The translations under genes and the position numbers were made by a program. Of a DNA stretch of 64,000 nucleotides, positions 25,534 through 37,360 are shown one piece after another. Within the stretch, counting starts at the first letter, position 1; the number at the start of each line of letters is the position of its first letter. The stretch is from positions 250,727 to 314,726 of the forward strand of contig NW_002476569.1 in NCBI RefSeq assembly GCF_000189635.1, read 5' to 3'. The notes under the pieces were generated by a model. It did no database searches, had not been told where the DNA came from, and worked only from the letters and a program-made list of their open reading frames with translations. Origin of the DNA: Tetrahymena thermophila SB210 (taxonomy: Eukaryota > Ciliophora > Oligohymenophorea > Hymenostomatida > Tetrahymenidae).

Positions 25534-26901
25534 ATGAAATATTTACTTATTTTTACATATGTTTTATTGCTTGCAACTAACTTCGTTGAAGCAAGAAACA
25601 CTACATGCAATAAGTTTGTAGATTAATACGCCCCTTTCAATACTTTCTTCACTGGATACTTAAATCCAGGGTTTGATGACTAAACTACAGGTCTAGGATT
25701 TGTTTTTTACTCGAAATAAAATGCTACTACAGTAGAGGAAATAGCTGAAGTTCCTACACTTATTTGGTTAAATGGTGGTCCAGGGTCTCCCAGTATGTAA
25801 GGAGCTTACTTTGAAAATGGACCTTACAGAGTTTTGAATATCAGTGGGTAAAAAGTAATTCAAGTTAATCCAGATGCTTGGACTAATAAGTATAATGTCC
25901 TTTATATTGATTAACCTATTGCTGTGGGCTTTTCTCGCTCTTTGAATGATACCTATCTACCTAAAAATATTACTGTTGTTGCTCAATAGTTTTATCAAGC
26001 TCTTCTCTCTTTTTACTCAGGAAATGGATGCTACAACAATACCTAGCTTCACAAATCTCCTATTTTCATTACAGGTGAAAGCTATGCTGGAAAATATATT
26101 CCAAATATTGCTGCTGAAATTATCAAGCAAAATAAAATTGCTGCTGCTACAGGAAATATAGTGATTCCTCTTTAAGGAGTTTCAATAGGAGATCCTTTCA
26201 TTGATCCCCAACACTAATTTTACTAATTAGGAGAATTCGGAATTTAGAATGGTCTCATCACTGAAGAAACAAGGTAAAAGTTAGAAGTTATTATCGATAA
26301 AATGCGTTTCTACATAGATACCAAAGATAACTTTAATGCAACAATGGCTTATAATTAGTCAATCAGCTTTTTCATGGAGAATTCTATCTATCCTTTGTAA
26401 AATTTTTATAATTTTAAAATTGGACCTTATCCTGATGATTTTGTTGCTGACCACTGCTAAGATTACATCAAATAATTTGGCTTTGATGAAGATTTTACTT
26501 TTGGTAGTACTAATATAAAAATTGCCAAATCTTTATTTATGGATAACTTCAATCCTAATGCCATCCCTGCTCTTCAGTACATATTATCTAATAAATTGCC
26601 TGTTATAATCTATAATGGTGATAATGATATCGCTATAACCTCTCTAGGTGTTAAAACATCTATCAATAATTTCTCTTGGGAAGGCCAGTAAATCTTTTCT
26701 AGATTACCTATGTCTAATATTACAAACAATAAGAACAAAACAATTGCAGCTTATAAGAATTTCTTGAACTTGCATTTAGCTACTATCTTAGATGCTGGCC
26801 ATTTAGTACCTTATGACTAGCCCGAAAGTATGAATATTATATTAGACAATTTCATTGATAGTGCTCTCAAAACAACAAAAACAACAACTAAATAGCACTG
26901 A
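25534..26901 (+). CDS. Serine carboxypeptidase (peptidase family S10), intron-less paralogue
   Basis: Single exon of 1,368 bases, 455 residues, with signal peptide MKYLLIFTYVLLLATNFVEA. The S10 motifs are intact: WLNGGPGSPS (the usual third Ser of GPGSSS is Pro-Ser here), nucleophile Ser183 in GESYAGKY, Asp365 in IIYNGDNDI, His423 in DAGHLVPYDQPE. It aligns along its whole length with the minus-strand gene at 12631-14370 (same RNTTCNK start, FTGYL, FYSKQNATT, IDQPIAVGFSRS) but has no intron. It is probably a secreted or lysosomal exopeptidase. It sits between two surface-antigen genes, which may be coincidence. Its last codons and 3' flank are duplicated just downstream. Confidence 0.93.
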
Positions 26902-27550
26902 GTGAGTATCTCTTTTATGAAAGTAAACATAATAGAAAAACCAACCAATTATATAAAAAAAGTAGAAATACTTTTAAAATTGAATTTTTTATGATACATG
27001 ATAATTTATATATATATATAAAATTACAAAGAATAAAATAAAATAATTTTACAATTTAAAGTAATTCACTAAATTAATTAATTATTACCAAAAATTTTTA
27101 AAATACTAAAATAATATTTTTAAAAATCTTAATGATTATAATTGGATATCATATGAGTTAATAACAAACAGCAAAGATTAAAAAACTATTTTAGATGCTG
27201 GTCATTTAGTTAGTACTTTATGACTATCCGAAAGTATGAGTGAATATTATATTAGACAAATTAATTGATAGTGCTCTCAAAACGAAAAAAATAACAACTA
27301 AATAGCACGGAGTATATCTTTTATTTATTTATTTATAAATAGAAAACATAATAGAAAAACCAATTATATTAATAAAGTAAAAATATAATTTTTTATGATA
27401 CATGTTAATTTATAAAAATATATAAAATTAAAAATAAAATAATTTTACAATTTAAAGTAATTCATTTAATTATTTAATTAATTTTTAAAAATCTTAACGA
27501 TTGATTATAATTGGATATCAAATGGGTTAATAACAGCAAATATTTAAAAA
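26782..27550 (+). repeat. Tandem duplication of the carboxypeptidase 3' end and flank (about 400-bp unit, two copies)
   Basis: Unit 1 (26782-27183) starts inside the coding end of the carboxypeptidase and runs into its 3' flank. Unit 2 (27184 to about 27550) repeats it in order: TTAGATGCTGG, GAAAGTATGA, GATAGTGCTCTCAAAAC, AACTAAATAGCAC, then the flank with TATAATTGGATATCA. Unit 2 has scattered small insertions and substitutions, so the duplication is not recent. Confidence 0.9.
27184..27306 (+). pseudogene. Carboxypeptidase tail fragment (last about 40 codons)
   Basis: A copy of the last stretch of the upstream S10 gene, including the His-containing LDAGH region and the terminal Lys/Thr/Gln codons. 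Small length differences break the frame relative to the parent, and there is no upstream coding part, so it cannot encode an enzyme. It arose with the tandem duplication. Confidence 0.85.
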
Positions 27551-27910
27551 GATAAATAAATAAATATCTATCTATCTACTTACTCTTTATTTGATATTAA
27601 ACTTTGAAATTAAAGTATTAGTGTAATTTCTTATTCAAATATTTGTAGCCTTTATTTTTATTCATAAGCATTTTTACATTTTTTTGAATGAAAAAAACAA
27701 ATTAAAATGGATTACATAATTATTTTTAAGAAGCAATTGTAGTGTATTTATTTATAAATCAAATAATATCTATTAAAATAGCTAATTTAGAAAATTTACT
27801 AATTAAATTATTAATTAACAACAAACTTAATTTATAATTACTTTTGAATTCAAGTAAAATAAAGTTCAATATATCCTATATTATAAAAAGGCTACAAATA
27901 AATATTAAAG
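27551..27910. other. AT-rich spacer upstream of the 27911 antigen
   Basis: About 360 bases of AT-rich sequence with a TCTA tract near 27568. Nothing else is recognisable. Confidence 0.6.
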
Positions 27911-29512
27911 ATGAAAAGCATGTTTTTCCTTTTTATTATATTAGACTTTATACAATATATAAATGCATAATGCACTAAAAATGCTATCTAAGTTGATACT
28001 AATTGCTATTGTAATAAATAGTTTTATGGCAATGGTGCTAACGGTGGATTTTGCTTTCCTTGCCCTTTAGGATCAACTTCATTGGATCCTTCTAATACTA
28101 ACACAAATAAAGATATTTCTTATTGCAGCCAGTGCTAAAAAAACTATTACATGATATCACCATCTTCCTCTTCTCTTCTTTCTCCTCTTTAATCAGCAAC
28201 ATGTAATCTTTGTCCAAATGGTTCTGGGACTTAAGACATTAATGCTATTTTAGGTATATAATAATGCAATGTTTGTCAAATAAATTTCTACATGATATCT
28301 TAATCTACAGCAAATTATGCAGCTCAATGTGGGCCATGTCCCACAGGAAGCGGAAATGATAGAATATAAAATACTGTATCAGGTCCTCAAGTTTGTACTT
28401 TATGTTTAGCAAACTATTATATGACTGCATAAAGTAATCCTACAAGTTCTGCTTAATGTTAGGCTTGTCCTTCTGGATCTGGAACTGAAAATGCATCAAC
28501 AGCTATTGGAAAAGCATCTACTTGCTTAATATGCTAAAAAAACTTTTACATGAAAACTTCTTCTTCAAGTGATAAAGCAGCTGAATGTATCGCCTGTCCA
28601 ATAGGTACAGGTACTTAAGATATTTAAAAATCAATTAGTGATTAATCAATTTGCAATATCTGTTAAATGGATTATTATATGACTGTTGCTGCAAGTGGTT
28701 CTACAGCAGCTAAATGCACTCGTTGCCCTGTAGGAAGCCAAAATCCCTCAAAACCTCCTATAACCACTCCTCAAAATGCTTCAAGTTGCAGTCAATGTCT
28801 CAGAAACTACTACATGACGAAAGCTGCAGATACTAGTAATGCTGCTTAATGCACTATTTGCCCTGGAGGTTCAGGAACTAATGATTTTTCAAACTAAGTA
28901 GGAGATGCTTCTTAATGCGATACATGTCTTTCAAATTACTATATGCAAACTCCACCTTCAGCATCTAATAGTGCTTAATGTGTTCAGTGTCCTGCTTTTT
29001 CTTTTAAAGTCTCTTCATAACTAATAGGTTCTTAATCATAATGCTTTTGTTATGATTAAAATGCTTTACCCTTAAATACAATTAATAAATGTGTATGCAA
29101 AAATGGTTACTAAGGTCTAGTAACAAGTTTTTTAGGAGGTCCTTCCGGATGTAAATAATGTAGTTCAGGGTAATTTTCTTTGTATGGTTCATTATGTCAA
29201 ACCTGCCCTCCAGGCTCTGTTATAACCCCTGATTTAGGAGGCTGCATTTGCAACGATTAAAGCAAAGGTACAGCTCCTTGGGATCGTTCTACTAATTCTT
29301 GCTTCTGTTAGGATAATTATTATGGTGATCCCTCAAAAGCTAATGTTGGAGACACAAATTCCTGTAACCCTTGTCCAGATGGCACTGTTTCTAAAGCAGG
29401 TAAAGCCAAAAAAGCTAGCGATTGTGTCGTTTAAATATCGACTTCTATCAATAATTCTAAAAAGCTATTATTTTTTGCTAAATTTTTATTCTTCTTAGTC
29501 ATTTTAATATGA
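27911..29512 (+). CDS. Immobilization-antigen-like surface protein, 533 residues, 7 central repeats
   Basis: Single exon of 1,602 bases. Signal peptide MKSMFFLFIILDFIQYINA. The opening module CYCNKQFYGNGANGGFCFPCP is followed by seven repeats marked by CxxCxxN(Y/F)YM (QKNYYM, QINFYM, LANYYM, QKNFYM, QMDYYM, LRNYYM, LSNYYM). The C-terminal module has the same order of landmarks as its neighbours: CFCYDQNALPL, GGPSGCKQC, CPPGS, CNDQSKGTAPWDRSTN, DNYYGDPSKA, CPDGTVSKAGKAKK. A hydrophobic tail (KKLLFFAKFLFFLVILI) fits GPI attachment, although it is longer and more basic at its start than in the short antigens, so a membrane anchor is an alternative. The repeats have diverged more from each other than those in the 30971 gene. 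Confidence 0.88.
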
Positions 29513-30970
29513 TAGTAATATAAATTAAGATATCCAAAATCATTCCTATATTATTTATCTGATAATTTAATTTAATTATTCTGTTTTTATCTTGATTTTT
29601 AATATATTTTTTTCAGTTTATTTATATTTATTTGTGTATATCTATTTAACTTATTTATTGATTATATTCAAGTTTAAAACAGGAAATATCTCAAAATTAA
29701 TAAAATCTATTATAATTATATTCTATAAAATTTACCATTTCACGATTTTATAAATCAAAAATTAACTTTTTAGAAAATAAATAGTCATTTAATTCATTTA
29801 AAATTAAGATAAAATATTCTTTGTAGAAAGAATTATGAAAATATTTTTATTTTTTTAAGATATTTAGATAATAAACTTTTAAATAAAATATTTAGTTTCT
29901 TCCAATTTAAATAGAAATATATTATTTTAAGATCAATAAAATTTAATATTATTGTTATTGAACCAGAGCGGCAATAAAATAATATTCATTCAATCAGCTA
30001 AATTATAAAATGTTTAAAAATATTTTTTTATGTTATTAATATATCATTTAATTAACTAGAAATTTGACATGACAAAAATAATTTTGAATAATAAAAAACA
30101 AAATAGTAAATAAAGGCACCATCTTGTTTTATATTAAAATTTAGTTGATATGTTAATTAAAACATAAATAAAAGATAAAAATAGCATGTAGTTTAATATA
30201 AATTATAAAATTTAAAAAGTTTTATTTAATTTTAAAAATAAAAATGCGTTTTAAGTTATAAAATTAATTTTTAAAATATTTTTTTGCCAACTTAAAAGAA
30301 TTAAAAAAATTAATTCATAATTTAATATTTTGAATAAAAAATATATAATTTAAGAAGAAAAATAATAAATAATTCATTTTAGTAATAAATTAATAAAAAA
30401 AATAGCAAAGTTACTTATTATTTTATTTATAAAATAATTTAAAATATCTAATAAAGAAGCTAATTAATTTTATATTAAGAATTTATTCAAATAAATGAAA
30501 TTATTATTTTTAATAAAAATATAAGTTTTCGCTTTTGAAGATTTAATAATAGCTTACTTGATTTTTTTATTAATTAAAATTGTAATTCTAAAATATCTTT
30601 TTATCTTACTATTTTAATAATTACTTAGAAATACCATCAATTTTGTTATATTGTCTTTCTTCTGTAATTAGAAATAATTAAATCTTTTTATTTTATTAAA
30701 TATTTTTTAATTTAATGTTTATGGTTAAAATAAAAATTGCCTAACCCTCGAGGCTTTAACATTAGGATTTGCATTAAATACCTGAAATATTATATTCAAA
30801 TGTGAAAGTGGTAACATAACAAAAGGAATTATTAACTCAATATTTGAATGATATTTTGATATTAATCATAATTAGTAATTAGAAGAAAAAAAACCAATTA
30901 TTAATTAAAGAGAGTCAAACAAAAGAGTTAGTTAGAGAGATAGATAGATATTTATTTATTGATTTTACTA
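29513..30970. other. AT-rich intergenic region
   Basis: No supported gene. One less AT-rich patch (about 30740-30790, with CCTAACCCTCGAGGC) has no recognisable structure. GATA-type bases lie just upstream of the 30971 start. Confidence 0.65.
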
Positions 30971-33817
30971 ATGAATTATTTTAAGTTCTTTTTGTTGATT
31001 ACAACCTGCAAATATATTGAAGCCTAGTGTTTAGCAAATTAATATTTGATAAATTAATCAGGAACAAATCAGTGTTTACAATGCCCTAATGGAAGCGGTA
31101 ATTTAACAGGACCTAGTGTAGTAGGAGATATTTCCTAATGCAATGTATGTTAAATAAATTATTATATGATTAGCCCTTCTACTAATACAGGTACTCCTGC
31201 AGCTGCTTAATGCGCGCCATGTCCTAGTGGTAGTGCTAATGCCTCTGGAGCTTCAACTCCAGGAGATCCATCTTAGTGCAATATATGTTAAATAAATTTT
31301 TATATGACTGCGGCTTCTTCAGCTGGTACATCTGCAAAATGTTTATAATGCCCAATAGGTACTGGAACTCCTACTGGAGCCACAAGTATTGGAAATATTT
31401 CTTACTGCAGTATCTGTTTAGCTAATTACTATATGAATTAAGCCTCTGTCTCTGGAACTTCAGCTGCTCAATGTATTATTTGTCCCAATAATAGTGGAAA
31501 TACTGGAGCTAATATTCCTGGCAATCTTTCTTAATGTAATACTTGTTTAATTAACTATTATATGACTTTAGCTTCTGTTTCTGGAGCTACTCCTTCAGCT
31601 GCTTAATGTGCATAATGCCCTTAAGGCACTGGAAATACATCTGGACCTACAACATAAGGAGATATTTCTTAATGTAATTCATGCTAAGCGAATTATTTTA
31701 TGACTTAAATCGCTGCTACTGGAACTACTCCATAACAAGCTTAATGTTCACCATGCTAAGGTGGTAGTGGAAATACCGTTGGGCCTACAACCGTAGGAGA
31801 TGTATCTTAATGCAATACTTGTTAAGCAAATTATTATATGACTTAAATGTCTGTATCTGTTGTATCTGGAGGTTCAGGGACTCCTCAATCTGCATAATGC
31901 TCCCCATGTCTAGGTGGTAGTGGAAATACCGTTGGGCCTACAACTGTAGGAGATGTTTCTTAATGTAATACTTGCTAAGCAAATTATTATATGACTTAAA
32001 TGTCTGTATCTGTTGTATCTGGAGGTTCAGGTTCTCCTAAATCTGCTTAATGCTCCCCATGTCTAGGTGGTAGTGGAAATACTCTCGGGGTTACTACCTA
32101 AGGCAATGTTTCTTAATGCAATACTTGCTAAGCAAATTATTATATGACCAGCCCTTCTACTGCTACACCTACTCCTGTTGCAGCTGTATGTTCATAATGC
32201 CAAAATGGTAGTGGGAATACTTCTGGAGTTACCTCACCAGGTGACCAATCTTAGTGCAATACATGTTAACCAAATTATTATATGACCTCAGCATCTGTAG
32301 GAACTTCAGCTGCTATATGCTCTTAGTGCCCTAATGGTACTGGCAATATTTCTGGCTCTACTACTCCTGGAAACGCAAATTAATGTACAACTTGTTAAAT
32401 AAACTATTTTATGTTATCAGCTGCTGTTCCTGGAGTTTCCCCTCCTTAATGTATATAATGCCCAAATGGAAGTGGAAATACGATCGGGCCAACTATTTAA
32501 GGAGATCTCTCTCAATGTAATATCTGTTAAGCAAATTATTATATGACTGCAGTTGTAGTTACTGGACCTTCTCCCTAATCTTCTTAATGTTAGAAGTGTC
32601 CGAATGGTAGTGGAAATACTTCTGGAGCAATTAATATAGGCTTAAATTACTGCAATACTTGTTAACCAAATTATTATATGACAGCTGCTTCAACTTCTAG
32701 CTCCTCTGCTTAATGCACAGCTTGCCCTTATGGTACTACAAATATTATCGGTGCCTCAACTCCAGGAGATGCTTCAAGTTGTTCAAGCTGTTCTGTTAAT
32801 TTTTATATGTAATAAAGCTCCACTCCTCCTTCTGCTAGTTCACCTGGAGTACCAGCTTAATGCAGTTAATGTCCTTCTGGTTCAGGAAATTCTAGTGGGC
32901 CTACTATAGTAGGTGATTAATCTTAATGTAATATTTGTTAGCAAGCATTCTATATGACTGCTGCTGCTGTTCCCGCCAATAAATCCCCTGCAAAATGTTC
33001 TCCTTGTCCTACTGGGGTTTCTGTCTCTGGCCTTCCTACAACTTCTACAATCTAAACTATTACTTCCTGCAATTAATGTTTAATAAATTATTATTTAACT
33101 GCAGCAAATACATCATCTGCAGCTGCATAATGCATAGTTTGCCCAACAGGTAGTGGAACTTTATCTCCTAATTCAACAGTAGGAGATATATCTTAATGCA
33201 ATATATGTATTGCAAATTATTATATGACTTCTCCTGCAATGCTAGCAACTTCTTCAGGCTCTTCAGCTTCAGCTGCATAATGCAGTGCTTGCCCCTCTTA
33301 TTCCTCTGTTAACTCTTCATATTTAGTCGGTTAAATATCCTAATGTGTTTGCTACGATCCTAATGCAAATCCAATATCAACAACTTAAAATTTTTGTGCT
33401 TGTAAAAATGGTTTCTCAGGTTTAGTTGCTTCATATTAAGGAGCTCCTACAGGATGCAAACAATGTCCTGCAGGTAATTTTTCTTATTAAGGATCCCCTT
33501 GTTAGCCTTGTGCTTCAGGCTCAGTTTTAAGCGCTGATCAAGGAGGCTGCACTTGTTATGACTCAAGTACAGGAACTTCTAAATGGGATCCTACTACTAA
33601 TATTTGTTAATGTCAAGCCAACTACTATGGAGATCCATCTAAAGCTACAGCTGGAACAACAGGTTCTTGTTAACCTTGTCCATCAGGTACAGTATCTAAA
33701 GCAGGAGCTGCTAAAACAGCTAACGACTGTCTTCAATAATTGTCAGTAACCACTACAAAGTAAAATTAATTAGGTTTTTAAGTATTAATCTTAATTACTT
33801 TCTTTATTTTCATTTGA
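30971..33817 (+). CDS. Large immobilization-antigen-like surface protein, 948 residues, 16 central repeats
   Basis: Single exon of 2,847 bases. Signal peptide MNYFKFFLLITTCKYIEA. Sixteen repeats of about 45-55 residues each carry CNxCQxNYYMT, a Ser/Ala/Gly/Thr linker, and CxxCPxGSGNTxGPT...GDxSQ. Copies 6 and 7 (about 31800-32060) are almost identical at the DNA level, including the linker MSVSVVSGGSGTPQSA, a sign of recent internal duplication. The C-terminal module matches that of 22821 and 27911 (CYDPNANP, GAPTGCKQCPAGN, CYDSSTGTSKWDPTTN, QANYYGDPSKATAG, CPSGTVSKAGAAK). The tail after that is Gln-rich and then hydrophobic (FQVLILITFFIFI), suggesting GPI or membrane attachment. It should make a long Cys-knotted stalk on the cell surface. 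Confidence 0.9.
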
Positions 33818-36126
33818 ATCTAGATTAACCATAAAAAATATATATTAAATTAAAAAATTCTGATTGATTCTATTAAATGATATTAATTATGAATGACTTA
33901 TCAAAACAAAATAATTAAAATAATCTCAAATACTCATAAATTTTAAAAATTAAATAAATAATATATAACAATATAAATAATAAATATAAGCTTTTCTTTT
34001 ATATTTAAAAAATTCATAATAAGTGTATTTATTTATTAACTTTATTCTTTAACAAATTGTTGATATATTTTATCACTTTTTTAAATTCATATGAAGTCAT
34101 ATTTTATTTTATTTAACAATTTTAATTTATCTCTACAATCAAATTAATTCTAAAATATTGTGGGAGGGAGGGATGAAAAAAAATGTCAAAATTTAAATAA
34201 ATATTTTGATTTTAAAGTGAACAGCTTTGTTGACTTAGAATATCTGATTATAACTATATAGATACCTACCATTCGTATTAATAATTAATTTATTAAAAAT
34301 AATTGATTATCAATAATCAATTTAACCAAAATATATTTATTTGCTAAATGATAGTTCGTTCTAGCTAAGAATTATTATTAACTTTAAATTATTAAAATAC
34401 AGAATAAAATTAAATAATTTTTTTGAAATGAATAAAATATGAATGAATATCAATAAAATTATTTTTATTATCTTAAAAATTGTAAATAATTCATATTTAA
34501 AATTTATGCTTAACTATTGGCATTACAAATGACAATTAATTATCAGTTTACACTAATAAATTTAATTTAATTATCAAAATATGAAAATATGGAAATTTTA
34601 TTTATTATCCATTCGTATTTTATTAATAATTAAATATGTTAAAATATGAAAATATTTATTTATTTATTAATTTATTTATTTATTTTAGGTTACAAATAAA
34701 TAAAAAAATAAATAAATTGGAAATATCTAATCCTCCTTTAACTAAAAATTTATTTCATGTAATTAAATTTAGTTTGTGGTATTAAATTATTTATTAATGT
34801 TCTACTAAATTTAATTAAATTTACCTTAACTAATTGGGTTGATTGTAAAAAAATCAAGTTTTTTAAGCAATTAATTTTTTTCAAAACATATTATATGGTA
34901 AAGGTTCATGTATTAAGGCCATGATAAATCAAGGCCGGTTTTTTAAAAATTTTACTGGTAAGTAAGTGAAATGTCTAAGCTGAAATCGAGGTGGCCTTAA
35001 TATATGAACCTTTACAGTATTCAGCTTTAAAATTAGAATTACAATCAAAAGCATTTAATAAATATCAAATAAAAAATTTTTTACTTAACTTTCATAAACA
35101 ATATTGTAAAGAACGAGTTCATCTTTAAAAATAAATACTTTTAAAATTTACATTTTAAAAATTATTTTTCACTTTTAAAGCTGAGACGATAATTTATAAT
35201 AAATTACATATATATCTTTATGGTTTTATTTTTTAATATTATCTAAAATAAAAAAATTATTATTATTTGCTTATTTAAAAAATGTTGAAGGGTGTTTTTT
35301 TAAATGACTCAATGGAATATTTGAGAAAAAATATTAAAATTCATCTGTCTTAATAAATAGATATTAATCTATCTATGAAAAATAAAGATGAGATAAAACA
35401 AATTTTTTAGAGATCTATTCGATATATACATATATGACGATTGTATTAATTAATATCATTAAAAAATATTAAAAAAACCAGTATATTTTATGGAATTATT
35501 TGATAAATAAATATTGAAATGACGTACTTGCTTCTATAAAAAGAGAAATGAAAAACAAAAAATTTCATTCAAAAAATAAAAATGTTAGATTTTATTTCAA
35601 TGTCTTGTTTTTATTAAGAAATATAATTTGGCATAAAAAATTGCTTTTGTTAAAGCAACAAACAAACAACCTCTATTTTGTTTATTCTATTAACTTTGTG
35701 ATATATATTGACTACATAAAAAGTACAAATTAAGTTAAATATTTAAATATAAAATTAATAACTAATCCAATTATTTAATCAATTATAAAATGATTTTTCT
35801 TTTCAAGAATAATTAAATCTAGACAACTTTTGAAAATAGTATGAATTTCAATAATTTTCTATTATTTTTCTTTTATTATTTTTAAATATTTGAAATAATT
35901 GTAACTTTATATTTATTAAATTATCATATATAATCCAGTAGTATTTATTTAGCTTCTAATATTTTTCCAATTAAATAATTGATTGAATAATTTAATAAAG
36001 TATTTCTGGTGATATTAAAAATCATTTAAAAGAGGTCTTAATGTGAATAAATATTTTGGAAATTAGAATTAACATCAAAAATCACACTTATACTTAAATT
36101 CTTTATTTATGTATTCATAAGGAAAA
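33818..36126. other. AT-rich intergenic region with an inverted-repeat element
   Basis: No supported gene. It contains an inverted-repeat element at 34898-35015 and TTTA/AAAT tracts at about 34658-34712. An open frame at 35548-35793 has only intergenic-type composition and is not called. Confidence 0.65.
34898..35015. repeat. Short inverted-repeat element (25-bp arms, 68-bp centre), MITE-like or hairpin-forming
   Basis: The left arm 34898-34922 (GTAAAGGTTCATGTATTAAG then GCCAT) and the right arm 34991-35015 (GTGGCCTTAATATATGAACC then TTTAC) are reverse complements with about two mismatches. The 68-base centre is less AT-rich than the surroundings and carries AAGGCCGG. No target-site duplication is clear. 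It could be a small non-autonomous DNA transposon remnant or a structured transcript. Confidence 0.75.
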
Positions 36127-36569
36127 ATGAGAAGTAAAGAGTAAGGATAAAGTGGTTAAATATACGCAATTCACTAGATTAATTAAAACTATAAAATTCA
36201 ATTGAAGGTGTAAGTAATAAATATTTTAAAAATAATTTAAGCAAACTTTGTATTTTAAAAATGCATAGATTTTTATTGGAGATGAATGCTTATTTTTGAA
36301 AATTTAGGTTGTCATTTTAAGATATTGACAATATTTGTAATTAGATGCGTATTTCTATTTAGTAGTCTTTATTTGATTTTTAGGATCATTCGTCTTAGCT
36401 AATTAATTAATAAATAATGTATTAGTCATTGGCTATTAAGATAGAAAATCAAATATAATTATTTGATGTAAGTTTTAACACCAAATTTAAATCTAAAGAT
36501 GAGAAAAAATTAATGTAATTCCTTTTCTTAGTAAATTTTTAGTTGAATATAATTTATTATATTGACTGA
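36127..36569 (+). CDS. Candidate small two-exon gene of unknown function (about 114 residues)
   Basis: Exon 1 is 36127-36209 and exon 2 is 36308-36569, with a GTAAGT donor at 36210 and an AATTTAG acceptor at 36307. The phases agree (345 coding bases). The product begins MRSKEQGQSGQIYAIHQINQ and includes LSFQDIDNICNQMRISIQQS and QSLAIKIENQIQLFDVSFNT. There is no signal peptide or known domain. A second GTAAGT...TTAG pair inside exon 2 (about 36470-36533) could shorten the C-terminus. The composition is better than spacer but not decisive, so this stays a candidate. It lies about 200 bases before the antigen gene at 36773 on the same strand. Confidence 0.35.
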
Positions 36570-36772
36570 TTACGTAAAATTTCTCTCTGGATTTAAGATG
36601 CATCATAAGTATTATATTTTTAAAATATCTTGCACCCTTACTTTTTTCTAATTAAATTTTCTGAAATTTATTAATCAATTAATTAATTAATTAAAAAGTA
36701 AACAGATCAAAAAAAAAGCAAAACAAATTAATTTTGTTGCTAAAAATTCGTCTATTTTACTCTAAAATAAGT

Positions 36773-37360
36773 ATGAATATTCTTTTAGTATTTATTGTAT
36801 TACTTTCAATATCTGCAAATGCTCAACAATGCGCTTCTTATGCGGAGGGAGTTGCAGGCTCTTGCATTTGTATCCAAGGATATTTTGGTACTAATGCTGA
36901 AAACGATGGAGCTTGTAATTTATGCCCAATAGGAAGCTACACAGCTCCTCCATCATTTGATGTTGGAGGAAATACAAATTCTAAAGCTGATTTAAGTGTA
37001 TGCAATATATGCTATAATGGTTATTATATGATTGCAGCAGCTACTCCGGCTTAAGATAATATGCCTGCTATTTCTGCATTATGTAACATTTGTCCTCCAG
37101 GAACTGGAAACAACGGAGTTAGTACTGTTGGAGATATTTCATAATGTAATATTTGCTTAGATAATTATTATCAAATTGCTAATGCAATTCCTGCCTCTTA
37201 AACAGTAGTTGCCGCAGCTGTAAGCTGCAAAGCTTGCCCTAAAGGTACTATTTCTCCAATAAATTCTTAATCTTCTAACTCTTGTAAATAAAATCCTACA
37301 ACTGGCTCAAAAATATTATTTGCCTCTCTAACTATTTTAATTTTTTTAATTCTTGCTTGA
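36773..37360 (+). CDS. Short immobilization-antigen-like surface protein, 195 residues
   Basis: Single exon from the ATG at 36773 (an upstream in-frame TTG extension is ignored, since the hydrophobic leader MNILLVFIVLLSISANA begins at this ATG). The architecture is the short antigen form: CICIQGYFGTNAENDGACNL, CNICYNGYYM, CPPGTGNNGV, CNICLDNYYQ, CKACPKGT, then a polar stretch and a hydrophobic tail (ILFASLTILIFLILA) for a GPI anchor. It is the most divergent of the short antigens and stands about 7 kb before the next one. It shares the NYYM to NYYQ switch in the third module with the array genes, so it belongs to the same short subfamily. Confidence 0.88.

Noticed and set aside
26930-26950. 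AAAACCAACCAATTA, considered as a Tetrahymena chromosome breakage sequence
   Set aside because: It departs from the 15-base consensus as I know it at several positions, and breakage sites tolerate almost no change.
35548-35793. Open frame starting MKNKKFHSKNKN
   Set aside because: Base composition is that of spacer and the peptide has only K/N/I/F-type bias.
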